DNA of 11,921 nucleotides from Lachnoclostridium sp. UBA6558 (GCA_002434335.1 DJJW01000052.1:1-11921); one strand, 5' to 3'. Counted from the first letter of the stretch, positions 1 to 7,629 are shown. The notes: a model not told the origin generated them from the sequence alone. A program made the numbers and translations.

Positions 1-669
1 TTTTAGTACCCCAAACTGCTCCTTCATCTTGGAGCCAAAGTTACCTGTAGGCAGTACACCTTCTAACTTGCCGCACTCCAAGGCATCTCCCCATGGACCA
101 TCAGAGGTAACAAAAGGGACACAGGCTCCGTTATCAACCATCAGCTGCTTCATCTGTTCCAGGTAAGCTGTGTCATCTGCATAATACCCATATTCGTTTT
201 CAATCTGAATCAATATGATTGGGCCGCCTAAGGGTAACTGTAAAGGTGCTGTGATCTCAAAGAGTTTCTTATAATAATCAGCCGTATGCTGCAGAAAGCT
301 GGAATAACTGCTTCTAAAACGCATTCCGTCTTCTGCAAGAAGCCAGGCTGGAAGACCACCAAATTCCCATTCTGCACAAATGTAAGGGGAGGGTCTGAAG
401 ATTACCCATAATTCAAGTTCAGCCGCAATCTCTAAGAATTTCTTAATATCCAGAATTCCCTCAAAGCAATAAGTCCCTTTCTGAGGCTCATGAAGATTCC
501 AAGGCACATAGGTTTCTACTGTATTGCAGCCCATAGCCTTTAATTTCTCCAGGCGATCCCTCCAGTACGCAGGAACTATTCTGAAATAGTGTATGGCACC
601 TGATATTATCTGCACAGGCTTACCATTTACATAAAACTTATCCTTGATTTCTATTGTGTTAGATACCAT
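1..669 (-). CDS. Glycoside hydrolase family 35 beta-galactosidase, N-terminal part (cut by left window edge)
   Basis: I translated this frame by hand: 223 codons are open from the ATG at 667-669 to the window edge, so the C-terminal part is missing. GH35 enzymes remove terminal beta-linked galactose with retention. Visible family motifs are GAIHYFR (residues 24-30), ETYVPWNLHEP (52-62), a RPSPYICAEWEFGGLPAW block (92-109) and GGPIILIQIENEYG (148-161). By family knowledge E159 of the NE pair is the general acid/base; the nucleophile Glu lies beyond the window. There is no signal peptide, so the enzyme is probably cytoplasmic and acts on imported galactosides. An AAGGAG-type ribosome site sits about 8 bases before the ATG. 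A cre/LacI-type operator lies 28 bp upstream, so this gene appears to be controlled separately from the operon before it. The family call is firm; the natural substrate is inferred. Confidence 0.95.
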   Translation of the reverse strand, partial: MVSNTIEIKDKFYVNGKPVQIISGAIHYFRIVPAYWRDRLEKLKAMGCNTVETYVPWNLHEPQKGTYCFEGILDIKKFLEIAAELELWVIFRPSPYICAEWEFGGLPAWLLAEDGMRFRSSYSSFLQHTADYYKKLFEITAPLQLPLGGPIILIQIENEYGYYADDTAYLEQMKQLMVDNGACVPFVTSDGPWGDALECGKLEGVLPTGNFGSKMKEQFGVLK

Positions 670-697
670 TTTTGTCTCCTTTTTTGTCAAAATACTG

Positions 698-711
698 TGT
701 AACCGATTACA
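698..711. promoter_or_regulatory. cre / LacI-family operator upstream of GH35
   Basis: The 14-mer TGTAACCGATTACA has half-sites TGTAACC and TGTAATC (6 of 7 identical) around a central CG. It fits the Gram-positive catabolite-responsive element consensus TGWAANCGNTNWCA at every position. It lies 28 bp upstream of the GH35 start codon, where a bound repressor could block transcription. CcpA and other LacI-family proteins recognise similar CG-centred palindromes, so the ligand could be CcpA or the LacI-type protein encoded at 961-2019. The sequence match is certain; the binding protein is inferred. Confidence 0.65.
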
Positions 712-728
712 TATAATCTATAAAAAAA

Positions 729-955
729 TAACCCTGTTTCTCGTAAGCTGACTACCGTTACCAAACCTCACCCTCGAGCATGTTTGTAATCACTACATCA
801 CATTCTTATATAAATCCGAAATCTTATTTTCCCCAATATAGGTATTATAATAATACCTATATTGGGAAAAGTTAAAAATTCAGTATCATATCCACAGGTG
901 CGAGCATCTGCTCGATGGTAAGGGGTAATATTGTCTCAAATTGTAAACAGGGCTA
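729..955. repeat. Nested imperfect inverted repeats (possible decayed palindromic/MITE-like element)
   Basis: Outer arms 729-739 and 945-955 match as inverted repeats at 10 of 11 positions (AAACAGGGTTA against AAACAGGGCTA). Middle arms 766-780 and 909-923 match at 13 of 15 (CCTCACCCTCGAGCA against CCTTACCATCGAGCA). Each middle arm is preceded on its outer side by TTACC (758-762 and the complement at 924-928). The midpoints are 842 and 844.5, close to the centre of the 827-870 palindrome (849), as expected for one large, partly decayed palindrome. No target-site duplication is clear. Confidence 0.4.
827..870. repeat. 44-bp near-perfect palindrome
   Basis: Positions 835-848 and 850-863 are perfect 14-bp inverted repeats around a single central A. 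Outside them CCCC pairs with GGG (one-base bulge) and TTTT with AAAA, giving about 21 bp of stem. Its polarity is wrong for an intrinsic terminator: on both strands the 3' side ends in A residues, not T residues. A TATAAT hexamer occurs in the centre on each strand. It could be a cruciform or mRNA hairpin, a protein-binding palindrome, or the core of a small mobile element. Confidence 0.75.
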
Positions 956-960
956 ATCTC

Positions 961-2019
961 TTATCTTGTACTTCCTCTGATAATAATCTCAGGTTTTATT
1001 AAGGAAGTCTTACCTGTTGTTAAGGTCTTGGCTTGCATCAGCTTATGAAGGCTGTTAAATACCTTCTTACCAAAGTACTCGTACCTCGGACTGATGGATG
1101 TTATATGAACCGGTGTCATGGTTGTTATACTGACATCATCAAAACCGGTAACAGCTATATCCTCCGGTATTTTCAAACCTTTCTCCAGAGCACAGTTAAC
1201 CGCTCCAAGTGCAACATAATCATTGATGCCGCAGATAACTTCCGGTAAAGGCCCACCTTCCTCTATCAGTATCTTCAGGCTGTCATAACCAGCACTGAAG
1301 CTGAACACGTCATTTCCTGTAAGCCATCTTACCGAAACATCAAGTCCCAGTTTCTCGCCAACTGCGTAAGCAGTCTTCTTTTTGATATAAGAAGGATAAT
1401 ATTGATCTCCTCCTCCGATAAAACAAATCCTTTTATAACCTCTGGATTTTAAGAACAGAAGTAATTCTTCCACACCTTTAACATCATCGGTATAAATACC
1501 GTTACAACCAAAACGTTCTGCTTCCGGACCACAGGAAACAACCGGGACTATATTTCTCATCTCCTGTATCTCTCTGACATGATTCTCAGGAAGATTCCTC
1601 TCATCCATTCGCCCTCCCATCATGACGATACCGTCTACATGTTTTTCCTTCAGGGAGTTTAAAAATTTGGATTCCAGATTGTAATCACCTTTTGCATTTA
1701 ACAGAATGGTCATATATCCATGGCTTGAAGCCCATTTTTCAAATTCGTAATATACATTTGCAAAATACATATTACCAATGTGGGGAACTATATATCCGAT
1801 GGTTTTCGTAAACCCTGCCTGCAGATTCTGGGCAAAGGTATTTGGTCTGAAATTATATTTCTGAACCAGTTCCATAATTTTCACTTTATTTGCTTCTGAT
1901 ACGTAACCTCTTCCTGATATTGCTCTTGAAACCGTTGCTGCGGAGACCCCAACTTCCTTTGCAATATCATAAATGGTTAATTGCTTCGGCATGTCGTTGC
2001 CATCTAAAATAGAAATCAC
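961..2019 (-). CDS. LacI/GalR-family transcriptional repressor
   Basis: A 352-residue protein of typical LacI-family length. The N-terminal helix-turn-helix is clear at about residues 14-34 (TIYDIAKEVGVSAATVSRAI), followed by the hinge region (NFRPNTFAQNLQ) and a periplasmic-binding-protein-like effector domain beginning near GYIVPHIGNMYF. Such proteins bind palindromic operators and release on binding a sugar or sugar phosphate. The longest frame begins with GTG (2017-2019), sharing GTGA with the GH30 stop and preceded by GAGGG. An ATG nine codons later (1990-1992) gives MPKQLTIYDIA, a start common in the family, but it lacks an obvious ribosome site. Overlap with the GH30 gene suggests translational coupling. 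As the last gene before GH35, it is the likely local sensor; its effector is unknown, with a galactoside a reasonable guess. Confidence 0.94.
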   Translation of the reverse strand: MISILDGNDMPKQLTIYDIAKEVGVSAATVSRAISGRGYVSEANKVKIMELVQKYNFRPNTFAQNLQAGFTKTIGYIVPHIGNMYFANVYYEFEKWASSHGYMTILLNAKGDYNLESKFLNSLKEKHVDGIVMMGGRMDERNLPENHVREIQEMRNIVPVVSCGPEAERFGCNGIYTDDVKGVEELLLFLKSRGYKRICFIGGGDQYYPSYIKKKTAYAVGEKLGLDVSVRWLTGNDVFSFSAGYDSLKILIEEGGPLPEVICGINDYVALGAVNCALEKGLKIPEDIAVTGFDDVSITTMTPVHITSISPRYEYFGKKVFNSLHKLMQAKTLTTGKTSLIKPEIIIRGSTR

Positions 2020-3569
2020 CAGCCCTCTGACAAAATAATTGTAGTTATAGATTGCTTTCCGACCTCAACTGCATCTCCCACGCCGTATTTTTCATTGGTT
2101 ATTCTGTCTAAATTACTGCTTTCTGAGGTTTCGTATACACTTATATCAGTATATTCCACTGCCCCTTGAATATCAAGCAAAAGTTTTTTATTAACATCGG
2201 ACTGATTCATAACTACTACCACCAATTCCTTCTTCCCCTCATCATTCGTACCGGTGAAGGCAACAGGTTTAAGTTCTTTCAGAGTATTGTCAGAGACCTC
2301 TACCCTTTGATAACCGGGACGTATAAATTTGGAGTAATTGCCATAACCCCATAAACGTTTTAACGGGTTGAGAGTTTTCTTTCCTTCATTAACATAAATA
2401 AGTCCGTCACGATAACCACCAGGTGCTACACCCACCCAGTTCTGCCAGGATACAACATCAAGTACCGTTAAATCCTCCTGTAGTACCCTTGCAAGTTCAA
2501 AGGCAGAATCCATTGTAACATCAGAGCCGTTTACCATTTCACACCATTCACTCATACGCAGCTTAACCTCAGGATAGTTAGCATCCATCCATCTCTTAAA
2601 GGAGACCTTTGAAGCGGTATCTGACCAATAGGAATGGTTATCGATAGTATCGAAATAACTACCAAGAACAGAGTCATTTAAGAGGGCACTGGTATATAAC
2701 GTAGCATCTCCCTTCCATTCCCCGCTTTCCGGTCCGGAAAGCGCCACGTCTTTTAACGCTGGTCTGCTATTTAGTTCTGTTAGGAATGCACGATATAGCT
2801 TTGGTATTTTAGCAGGTTCATAATGACACCCCTCCTGTCCTTCAATCCACTCCCATTGAGGTTCATTAATGGGAGAAATGTATTTTACAGGGATTCCTTC
2901 TGCTACGAAATGCTCTGCCACATCCATTACATATCTTGCAAAATCATCATAATTCTCAGGCAGGATATTCTCCTTACTGCCCTTTGTCAACTGGGCTGTT
3001 CCGTTCATTGTCAAACGTTCCAGTGGACTGTTACTGAACATGATAATTTCCTCTACCCCAAGTTCTACCGCCTTTCTCATAAACCAAACAGCATTTGCAT
3101 CCTTGTTCCAGTTATAGGTAAAGGGTGCTGTTTCAAAACTCTGTGCTCTTCTATGAGGGTCATGGTATTTACCTTTACCGCTGTCAGCAGATCCTGCGCC
3201 GATATTGTAACGATAACTGCTAAGTCCGATACCATACTCTCTGTCAAATAAAAGCATGGCAATTTCATCTCTTACGGAGCGTCCGGTATCCTTATACTCA
3301 TTATCCCAGCCACCGACGTATTGCGACCACCAGCACCCGCTGGTTCCGAAGCTTTCGATTATCTGATGTTTCTCTGATAAGTTAACTTTCACTTCTATAG
3401 CTCCCCCTGTTTTATCATTGTTTTCATTGTTGGTTTCAGATTCTGCTGTCCCCTCTTGTGACACCTTATCCTCAGCAGGAGCATCTGTTCTTTGGGAATT
3501 CACTCCACTCCCGCAGCCAGTTAACAGAACAAGCAGGCAGACTACTGCCACACCCCATCTTTTTCTCAT
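2016..3569 (-). CDS. GH30-family glycoside hydrolase, surface lipoprotein (candidate endo-beta-1,6-galactanase)
   Basis: A 517-residue lipoprotein. Residues 1-19 are a lipoprotein signal with lipobox LTGC (anchoring Cys19), followed by a low-complexity acidic/Asn-rich linker to about residue 57. The GH30 catalytic barrel begins around QIIESFGTSGCWW (69-81) and contains YRYNIGAG (119-126). The acid/base is E236 in ISPINEPQWEW, and the likely nucleophile is E341 in RMSEWC. A C-terminal beta domain (about 405-517) fits the usual GH30 side domain. GH30 covers beta-glucosidases, xylanases, beta-1,6-glucanases and beta-1,6-galactanases. The NEPQWEW...QEGC context and the GH35 neighbour favour galactanase, but this is inference. 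The ATG has a strong AAGGGGG ribosome site. The gene overlaps the downstream lacI-type gene by 4 bp and lies 184 bp after the permease pair. It probably acts outside the membrane, releasing oligosaccharides for import. Confidence 0.92.
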   Translation of the reverse strand: MRKRWGVAVVCLLVLLTGCGSGVNSQRTDAPAEDKVSQEGTAESETNNENNDKTGGAIEVKVNLSEKHQIIESFGTSGCWWSQYVGGWDNEYKDTGRSVRDEIAMLLFDREYGIGLSSYRYNIGAGSADSGKGKYHDPHRRAQSFETAPFTYNWNKDANAVWFMRKAVELGVEEIIMFSNSPLERLTMNGTAQLTKGSKENILPENYDDFARYVMDVAEHFVAEGIPVKYISPINEPQWEWIEGQEGCHYEPAKIPKLYRAFLTELNSRPALKDVALSGPESGEWKGDATLYTSALLNDSVLGSYFDTIDNHSYWSDTASKVSFKRWMDANYPEVKLRMSEWCEMVNGSDVTMDSAFELARVLQEDLTVLDVVSWQNWVGVAPGGYRDGLIYVNEGKKTLNPLKRLWGYGNYSKFIRPGYQRVEVSDNTLKELKPVAFTGTNDEGKKELVVVVMNQSDVNKKLLLDIQGAVEYTDISVYETSESSNLDRITNEKYGVGDAVEVGKQSITTIILSEGW

Positions 3570-3753
3570 AATAACCCCCTTCGTAAATATGAAATCTGCG
3601 ATTAGATATTCCTGAATCCGTAGTTGTAAAGCATTCCTTGTATGCTTATCTATAAGTCATATTACGCTCTTGCTCTTCCAGATATAAAATATAACATAGC
3701 ATTGCAATGATATCTTACACCGGAAGAATTTCACCATTTCAAACAAGAAACCT
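3570..3753. other. Intergenic gap between permease and GH30 genes
   Basis: An AT-rich 184-bp gap. I see no gene and no convincing intrinsic terminator after the permease stop. A perfect 10-bp palindrome CATTGCAATG lies at 3700-3709, nested within GATAT (3681-3685) and ATATC (3710-3714). The gap is long enough for an internal promoter for GH30 and lacI, but no clean -35/-10 pair was found. Confidence 0.4.
3700..3709. promoter_or_regulatory. Palindrome CATTGCAATG, possible operator upstream of GH30
   Basis: A perfect 10-bp palindrome in the only long gap between the permease block and GH30-lacI. It lacks the central CG of the 698-711 site, so it is not obviously read by the same protein. Ten-base palindromes in AT-rich DNA can arise by chance, so this is weak evidence. 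Confidence 0.2.
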
Positions 3754-4755
3754 TTATCCAACAAGTCCGGAATTCTCAAGATTTTCCACCAGCCACTTCT
3801 GTGCACCGAAGTACACCAGCAGCAAAGGTATAAGGAAGATCAGAACGGCTGCCTGTTTAATGGCATCAAAAGCAAAATCTGTTGCCAGCGGTACATCGAA
3901 CCATACTTTTACTGCCCCCAGTACAAACTGTTTATTTGCCGGTGAAAATACCCTTGCAAGACTTGAACTCAAGTATGGACCATCCTTATTAAAGTAGCTG
4001 GTAAAGTAAGTGTCTCCATAATTCCAAACAAAGGATAATACAGCTACCGTTGATATGGCAGGCAATGCATTGGGTACCATAATCTTAAAATATGTCTTAT
4101 GGAAACCGCAGCCGTCAATAAGAGAAGCTTCTTCCAGTTCTTTCGGTATATTCTTAAAAAACTGACTGAAGATGAATACAAATAAACTCTGCTGAACACC
4201 AAAACCCAATATTGCAATCATAAACAGCGTTGCAGGTTGGTTGATCAAGTTGATCTCTCCTGACTCTGTAAAGAATTTCAATAAACCAAATGCATTAAAA
4301 TGAGAATAATAGATATACTGTGCCAGCAACAGTGACTGTCTGGGAACCAAAAATACAAGGATAACCAGGAAAAATACGAATTTGTGTCCGAAGAACTTCA
4401 CTCTGGCCAGGGAATAACCTGCCATTGCTGAAACAAACACCTGTATCCCCATTATTAAGCCTGCATATAGAACAGATTTTACAATGGTCATAAAGCCTTC
4501 CGGCATACTAAAACGAATGGCAGCCTTAAAGCTGGTCATGGAAAACTCCATAGGCAGCCAGATTACATTCGGATTACCCAGATCTTCAATGTTAGAAAAT
4601 ATGGTAGGAATCAGCTGTATGATAGGATAGAGAATTGTAAAGCATAAACCTACAATAATACAGAAAAGGAAGGCGGACTGCAGTATATTCTTTGATTTCT
4701 TGCGAAACAGGTATACCTTAAGCCCAAAGGAGGCATTCTCCGTCTTATTTTTCAT
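3754..4755 (-). CDS. CUT1 carbohydrate ABC transporter permease (MalG/LplC-like)
   Basis: A 333-residue inner-membrane protein. Hydrophobic segments appear near residues 25-52, 92-116, 125-147, 172-198, 230-246 and 301-316, typical of the MalG-type subunit of sugar importers. The cytoplasmic EAA loop, which docks on the ATPase, is seen as EEASLIDGCGFHKTYFKIMVP (208-228), with the conserved E-A, G217 and final P. It starts with ATG inside the end of the preceding permease gene (11-bp overlap, AAGGTGG ribosome site), so the two are co-translated partners of one heterodimer. No ATPase or binding protein is adjacent. Firmicute CUT1 systems often share an MsmX-type ATPase encoded elsewhere. Substrate is inferred from neighbours as an oligosaccharide. 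Confidence 0.94.
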   Translation of the reverse strand: MKNKTENASFGLKVYLFRKKSKNILQSAFLFCIIVGLCFTILYPIIQLIPTIFSNIEDLGNPNVIWLPMEFSMTSFKAAIRFSMPEGFMTIVKSVLYAGLIMGIQVFVSAMAGYSLARVKFFGHKFVFFLVILVFLVPRQSLLLAQYIYYSHFNAFGLLKFFTESGEINLINQPATLFMIAILGFGVQQSLFVFIFSQFFKNIPKELEEASLIDGCGFHKTYFKIMVPNALPAISTVAVLSFVWNYGDTYFTSYFNKDGPYLSSSLARVFSPANKQFVLGAVKVWFDVPLATDFAFDAIKQAAVLIFLIPLLLVYFGAQKWLVENLENSGLVG

Positions 4756-5650
4756 ATTTCTTTACCACCTTTCTTAACACCAACAATACAATTCCAAGCA
4801 CCAGGAGCACATTTAATATGTAAATTACAGATAATGCGGAACCGGTTCCAATCTTACTCTGTTCAAAAGCAAAGCTGTAGGCTTCTTCTGAAATAGGAGA
4901 TTTTAAGAACATATCCACAACAGTATACACGGTAACAAATAAAGTTATATGCATGATAGAGGGTATTGTAACCTTCCAGAAGGTCTCATAACCGGTAGCA
5001 CCTTCAATTTTAGCAACTTCATACAAGCTGGGACTGATGGATTGAAGTCCTGCCAGATAGATCAAGGTCTGTACACCGGACTGGGAAAGAACATCAAATA
5101 TCTTATCTACGTATGATATTACCGGTAATAAAATGCTGTTAGGTATATTCGTATAATGCATCAATAAGGAACTGATATAACTTTCACTGAATAGTCCGGA
5201 GCTTTCTTTGACCCATTCACCGCCTGTGGTTATGGCAAGCATATCTGTTACTACCTCAAGACCGAAAATAATAGGCAGGAAGTAGATAACTCTAACAATC
5301 CCTCTTCCTTTGAATTTTAAATTTGCCAAAAGTGCCATAAATAAACTGAAAATTACGATCAGGGGCACATTGGTGAGTATGGAAAGATTCTGATCTGCAA
5401 AAAGTCTTATCATTGGCTGTGCGGTAGTGGTTACTTCATTCTGAAATAAATCAATATAATTTTTGAAGCCGCTGTAGGCAAATTTCATGCCACCGGTGTC
5501 ATTTACGCTTACGGTATGAAAGGAATACATTACAGTATTAAATAACGGTATGGCAAAACATAATAAAAAACCGATGAGAAAGGGCAGGACATAGAGGAAG
5601 CCGTTGAGCTTTCTTTTGGTTTTGTATTTTAACGGGAAAATATTTCGCAT
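4745..5650 (-). CDS. CUT1 carbohydrate ABC transporter permease (MalF/LplB-like)
   Basis: A 301-residue polytopic membrane protein, partner of the following MalG-like permease. A basic N-terminus (KYKTKRK) precedes the first membrane helix near residues 17-39. Further hydrophobic segments lie at about 91-109, 118-136, 170-180, 233-249 and 270-292. The EAA loop reads YEVAKIEGATGYETFWKVTIP (210-230), with E-A, G220 and P230 conserved. It starts 11 bases downstream of the DUF5696 stop, and its ribosome site (AGGAGGAGAG) overlaps that TAG, so translation is probably coupled to DUF5696. The role is transmembrane passage of an imported sugar. The family call is firm; the substrate is not shown by sequence. 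Confidence 0.94.
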   Translation of the reverse strand: MRNIFPLKYKTKRKLNGFLYVLPFLIGFLLCFAIPLFNTVMYSFHTVSVNDTGGMKFAYSGFKNYIDLFQNEVTTTAQPMIRLFADQNLSILTNVPLIVIFSLFMALLANLKFKGRGIVRVIYFLPIIFGLEVVTDMLAITTGGEWVKESSGLFSESYISSLLMHYTNIPNSILLPVISYVDKIFDVLSQSGVQTLIYLAGLQSISPSLYEVAKIEGATGYETFWKVTIPSIMHITLFVTVYTVVDMFLKSPISEEAYSFAFEQSKIGTGSALSVIYILNVLLVLGIVLLVLRKVVKKYEK

Positions 5651-5661
5651 CCTCTCTCCTC

Positions 5662-7539
5662 CTAATATCCTGAAATAATATATCCAAGGGCTGGTATCTC
5701 ACTGCCGTTTACGTTAACAGAATGAAGGTTATAGTTGGTAATAACCGTAACTCCGGAAGCATATTCCGTACGAAATACATTCTCTCCAAGGATTTTATGA
5801 CCTGTAATCTCCATGTCTCCAATTTCCTCCCAGGCTGTCTTACACGCTTCGTATACCTGATTAATAGTATCTTTCTGCTTCTCATACTCTGTTGCATAAT
5901 AATAGGAATAAGCGCTTTCCTGTAAGATGTCATCACTCTTAGCCGTTAAGGTAAACTTTGGATATACTCCCAGTTCCACTGCCTGTAACACATAATAAGC
6001 CGGATTATTGGAAGACATATTGACATTTTCTGTGGTTACCTGTATCAGACCGTTCATTACCAGTTGTCTGAAAGGTATGGTTGTGTAAAAGGTTGCATAA
6101 TCACTGCTCTCTCTTGAAATATCCTCCGCATAAGAACCATATACCAGATTCTTCATCATAGGATTTTCCAAAGAAAGCTCATGACTTTCAGAGATTTTCT
6201 CCAGATTTCTGTCTACGATTCGACCTGCTTCATAAACCGATACATTCTTCTTGAAGCGATAGTCTGCAAGATTATAATGTGCAAGGTCAGAGATGGAGAG
6301 TTTATCATATTCCGATGCACTTTTTAAGAAATCATCCACCACACCATTTAGATATCTGGGTGATAGGAGATAGAAATAATTCACATCAAAACCGGTATAA
6401 CCATCTAATATTCCTAAGGACAACAGATAACGATACATGGTTGCAGGTGTGTTTGAGTAATCATATACCGCATGCTTCTTCGCCCTGAAACCGTTTCCCT
6501 TGTCATATACCTTTGCCAGATTAACCTCCAGGAATAAATCAGCATTACGTTCCTGTACCAAGGCTTTCAGCTTCTCAAACGCTTTCTCAGAACCGTTTGC
6601 AGCTACCTGCTGGGCTTTATTGTTTAATTTATTCTCAAAACCTCCGTTAAAGAAACCTGTATACTTAAGAGCCAGACAGGCCCCCGGCAGATCATTCAAT
6701 ATATCTGTCATTTCCTCGTAAGTAGTCATGGAATAACTGGACTGATAAGGTATGCCGAGAAAACGTTCGGTTAAGGAAATGCCACCAAGGAAGTCCAGAT
6801 ATAATTTTGCTTTTTCCGGATAAGCGGTCTCCTTTACATCCCACTGCTGCATTAAATATTCCTGGTATGCTTTTGCCATCTCATAATAGGTGACCTTACC
6901 GGGAAATAACTTGTAACGAAGGGTGTAATCTACATCCAAAACACCGGTATCCACCAGGTAGGACGCTTTGTTATCACTATAGGGTCCATATACCTTAACG
7001 CTGCTGTACTGTGCGGCATCAAAAGATGCATAGGCTTTATTATAGGAGGAGGCGCTGTCTTTCGAAGTGGAACCAAGCTTAACATTTATGTAAGAGGTTT
7101 CAGCACCTTTTTCGATAATTCCAAGGAAACCATGGGAGGCATTCTCCATAGGACCATAAGTCATACCAAATACAGGCATCATAAGCTCTTCACCAAATTC
7201 AGGTGCAAAATAGTAATCTGTTAAGTAATCATTGTCATACACCGGTCTGATATAATCCGGTACTGCTGCATTGAAGGTATTAAACTGGAACAACGCTCCT
7301 GCTCCATCCGGTACAAGAATATATCCTTCTTCATAATCCTTAGAAGCTGCTGCCCCGAAATTGGGAAGCACCTTTAAATTCTGAATAGTATAGAAGGAAT
7401 TTCCGCTGACCATTTCCTGGGTAGGTACTCTGAATACAAAATCATCTCCCTCAAGTACCGCTTCCGCAACTACCTTAAACTGAGCCGGCTCTGCAAAGGT
7501 TACGCTAAGACCCATTTCCGTACTGTCTTCCATGAGCAT
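5662..7539 (-). CDS. DUF5696 protein, C-terminal fragment (after the amber codon)
   Basis: This frame encodes 625 residues from its first ATG, without a signal peptide, which is odd for a body that belongs outside the membrane. The block GYILVPDGAGALFQFN (72-87) is a hallmark I associate with DUF5696. KLYLDFLGG, LALKYTGFFNGGFENKL and LFLEVNLAKVY resemble successive strands of a glycoside-hydrolase-like TIM barrel. The C-terminus (TEYASGVTVITNYN ... GYIISGY) resembles the end of several barrel glycosidases. Catalytic activity is not established and I cannot assign catalytic residues. No good ribosome site precedes the ATG at 7537-7539, so independent expression is doubtful. It stops with TAG within the ribosome site of the next permease gene. 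Confidence 0.75.
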   Translation of the reverse strand: MLMEDSTEMGLSVTFAEPAQFKVVAEAVLEGDDFVFRVPTQEMVSGNSFYTIQNLKVLPNFGAAASKDYEEGYILVPDGAGALFQFNTFNAAVPDYIRPVYDNDYLTDYYFAPEFGEELMMPVFGMTYGPMENASHGFLGIIEKGAETSYINVKLGSTSKDSASSYNKAYASFDAAQYSSVKVYGPYSDNKASYLVDTGVLDVDYTLRYKLFPGKVTYYEMAKAYQEYLMQQWDVKETAYPEKAKLYLDFLGGISLTERFLGIPYQSSYSMTTYEEMTDILNDLPGACLALKYTGFFNGGFENKLNNKAQQVAANGSEKAFEKLKALVQERNADLFLEVNLAKVYDKGNGFRAKKHAVYDYSNTPATMYRYLLSLGILDGYTGFDVNYFYLLSPRYLNGVVDDFLKSASEYDKLSISDLAHYNLADYRFKKNVSVYEAGRIVDRNLEKISESHELSLENPMMKNLVYGSYAEDISRESSDYATFYTTIPFRQLVMNGLIQVTTENVNMSSNNPAYYVLQAVELGVYPKFTLTAKSDDILQESAYSYYYATEYEKQKDTINQVYEACKTAWEEIGDMEITGHKILGENVFRTEYASGVTVITNYNLHSVNVNGSEIPALGYIISGY

Positions 7540-7629
7540 ATCTCTGGTATAACCTAATAATTCAGCCAGTTTGATCAGCTGTTTTACCGCACTCCTTGGA
7601 GGTGTCCCATTATAGGAGACAGCATAAGC

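Larger units (their letters stand above)
670..960. other. Intergenic region between the lacI-family gene and GH35
   Basis: This 291-bp gap has no credible gene. It holds a cre-like operator (698-711), a near-perfect 44-bp palindrome (827-870) and two further nested inverted-repeat pairs around it. No GC stem followed by a T-run is visible on the minus strand after the repressor stop, so I cannot place an intrinsic terminator. AT-rich -10-like sequence lies on the minus strand around 710-725, but no good -35 partner is evident, so I do not call a promoter. Confidence 0.6.

Noticed and set aside
684..689. TTGACA on the minus strand as a -35 box
   Set aside because: It lies beside the GH35 ribosome site, so the matching -10 would fall inside the coding region; the start codon assignment is well supported.
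827..870. Palindrome as an intrinsic terminator for the lacI-family gene
   Set aside because: No T-run follows the stem on either strand; both 3' sides end in A residues.
901..914. CGAGCA/TGCTCG hairpin as a terminator after the lacI-family gene
   Set aside because: Short stem, two-base centre and no following T-run. Its right arm is better explained as part of the 909-923 inverted-repeat arm.
2823..3251. A 142-codon plus-strand frame inside GH30
   Set aside because: It is antisense to the conserved GH30 catalytic region and its translation has no family features, so it is a shadow of the real gene.
7539..7629. The gap between the two DUF5696 frames as a true intergenic region with an independent downstream gene
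   Set aside because: The frame stays open across the 30 codons, no ribosome site precedes the ATG at 7539, and the downstream protein would lack the anchor found in the upstream part.
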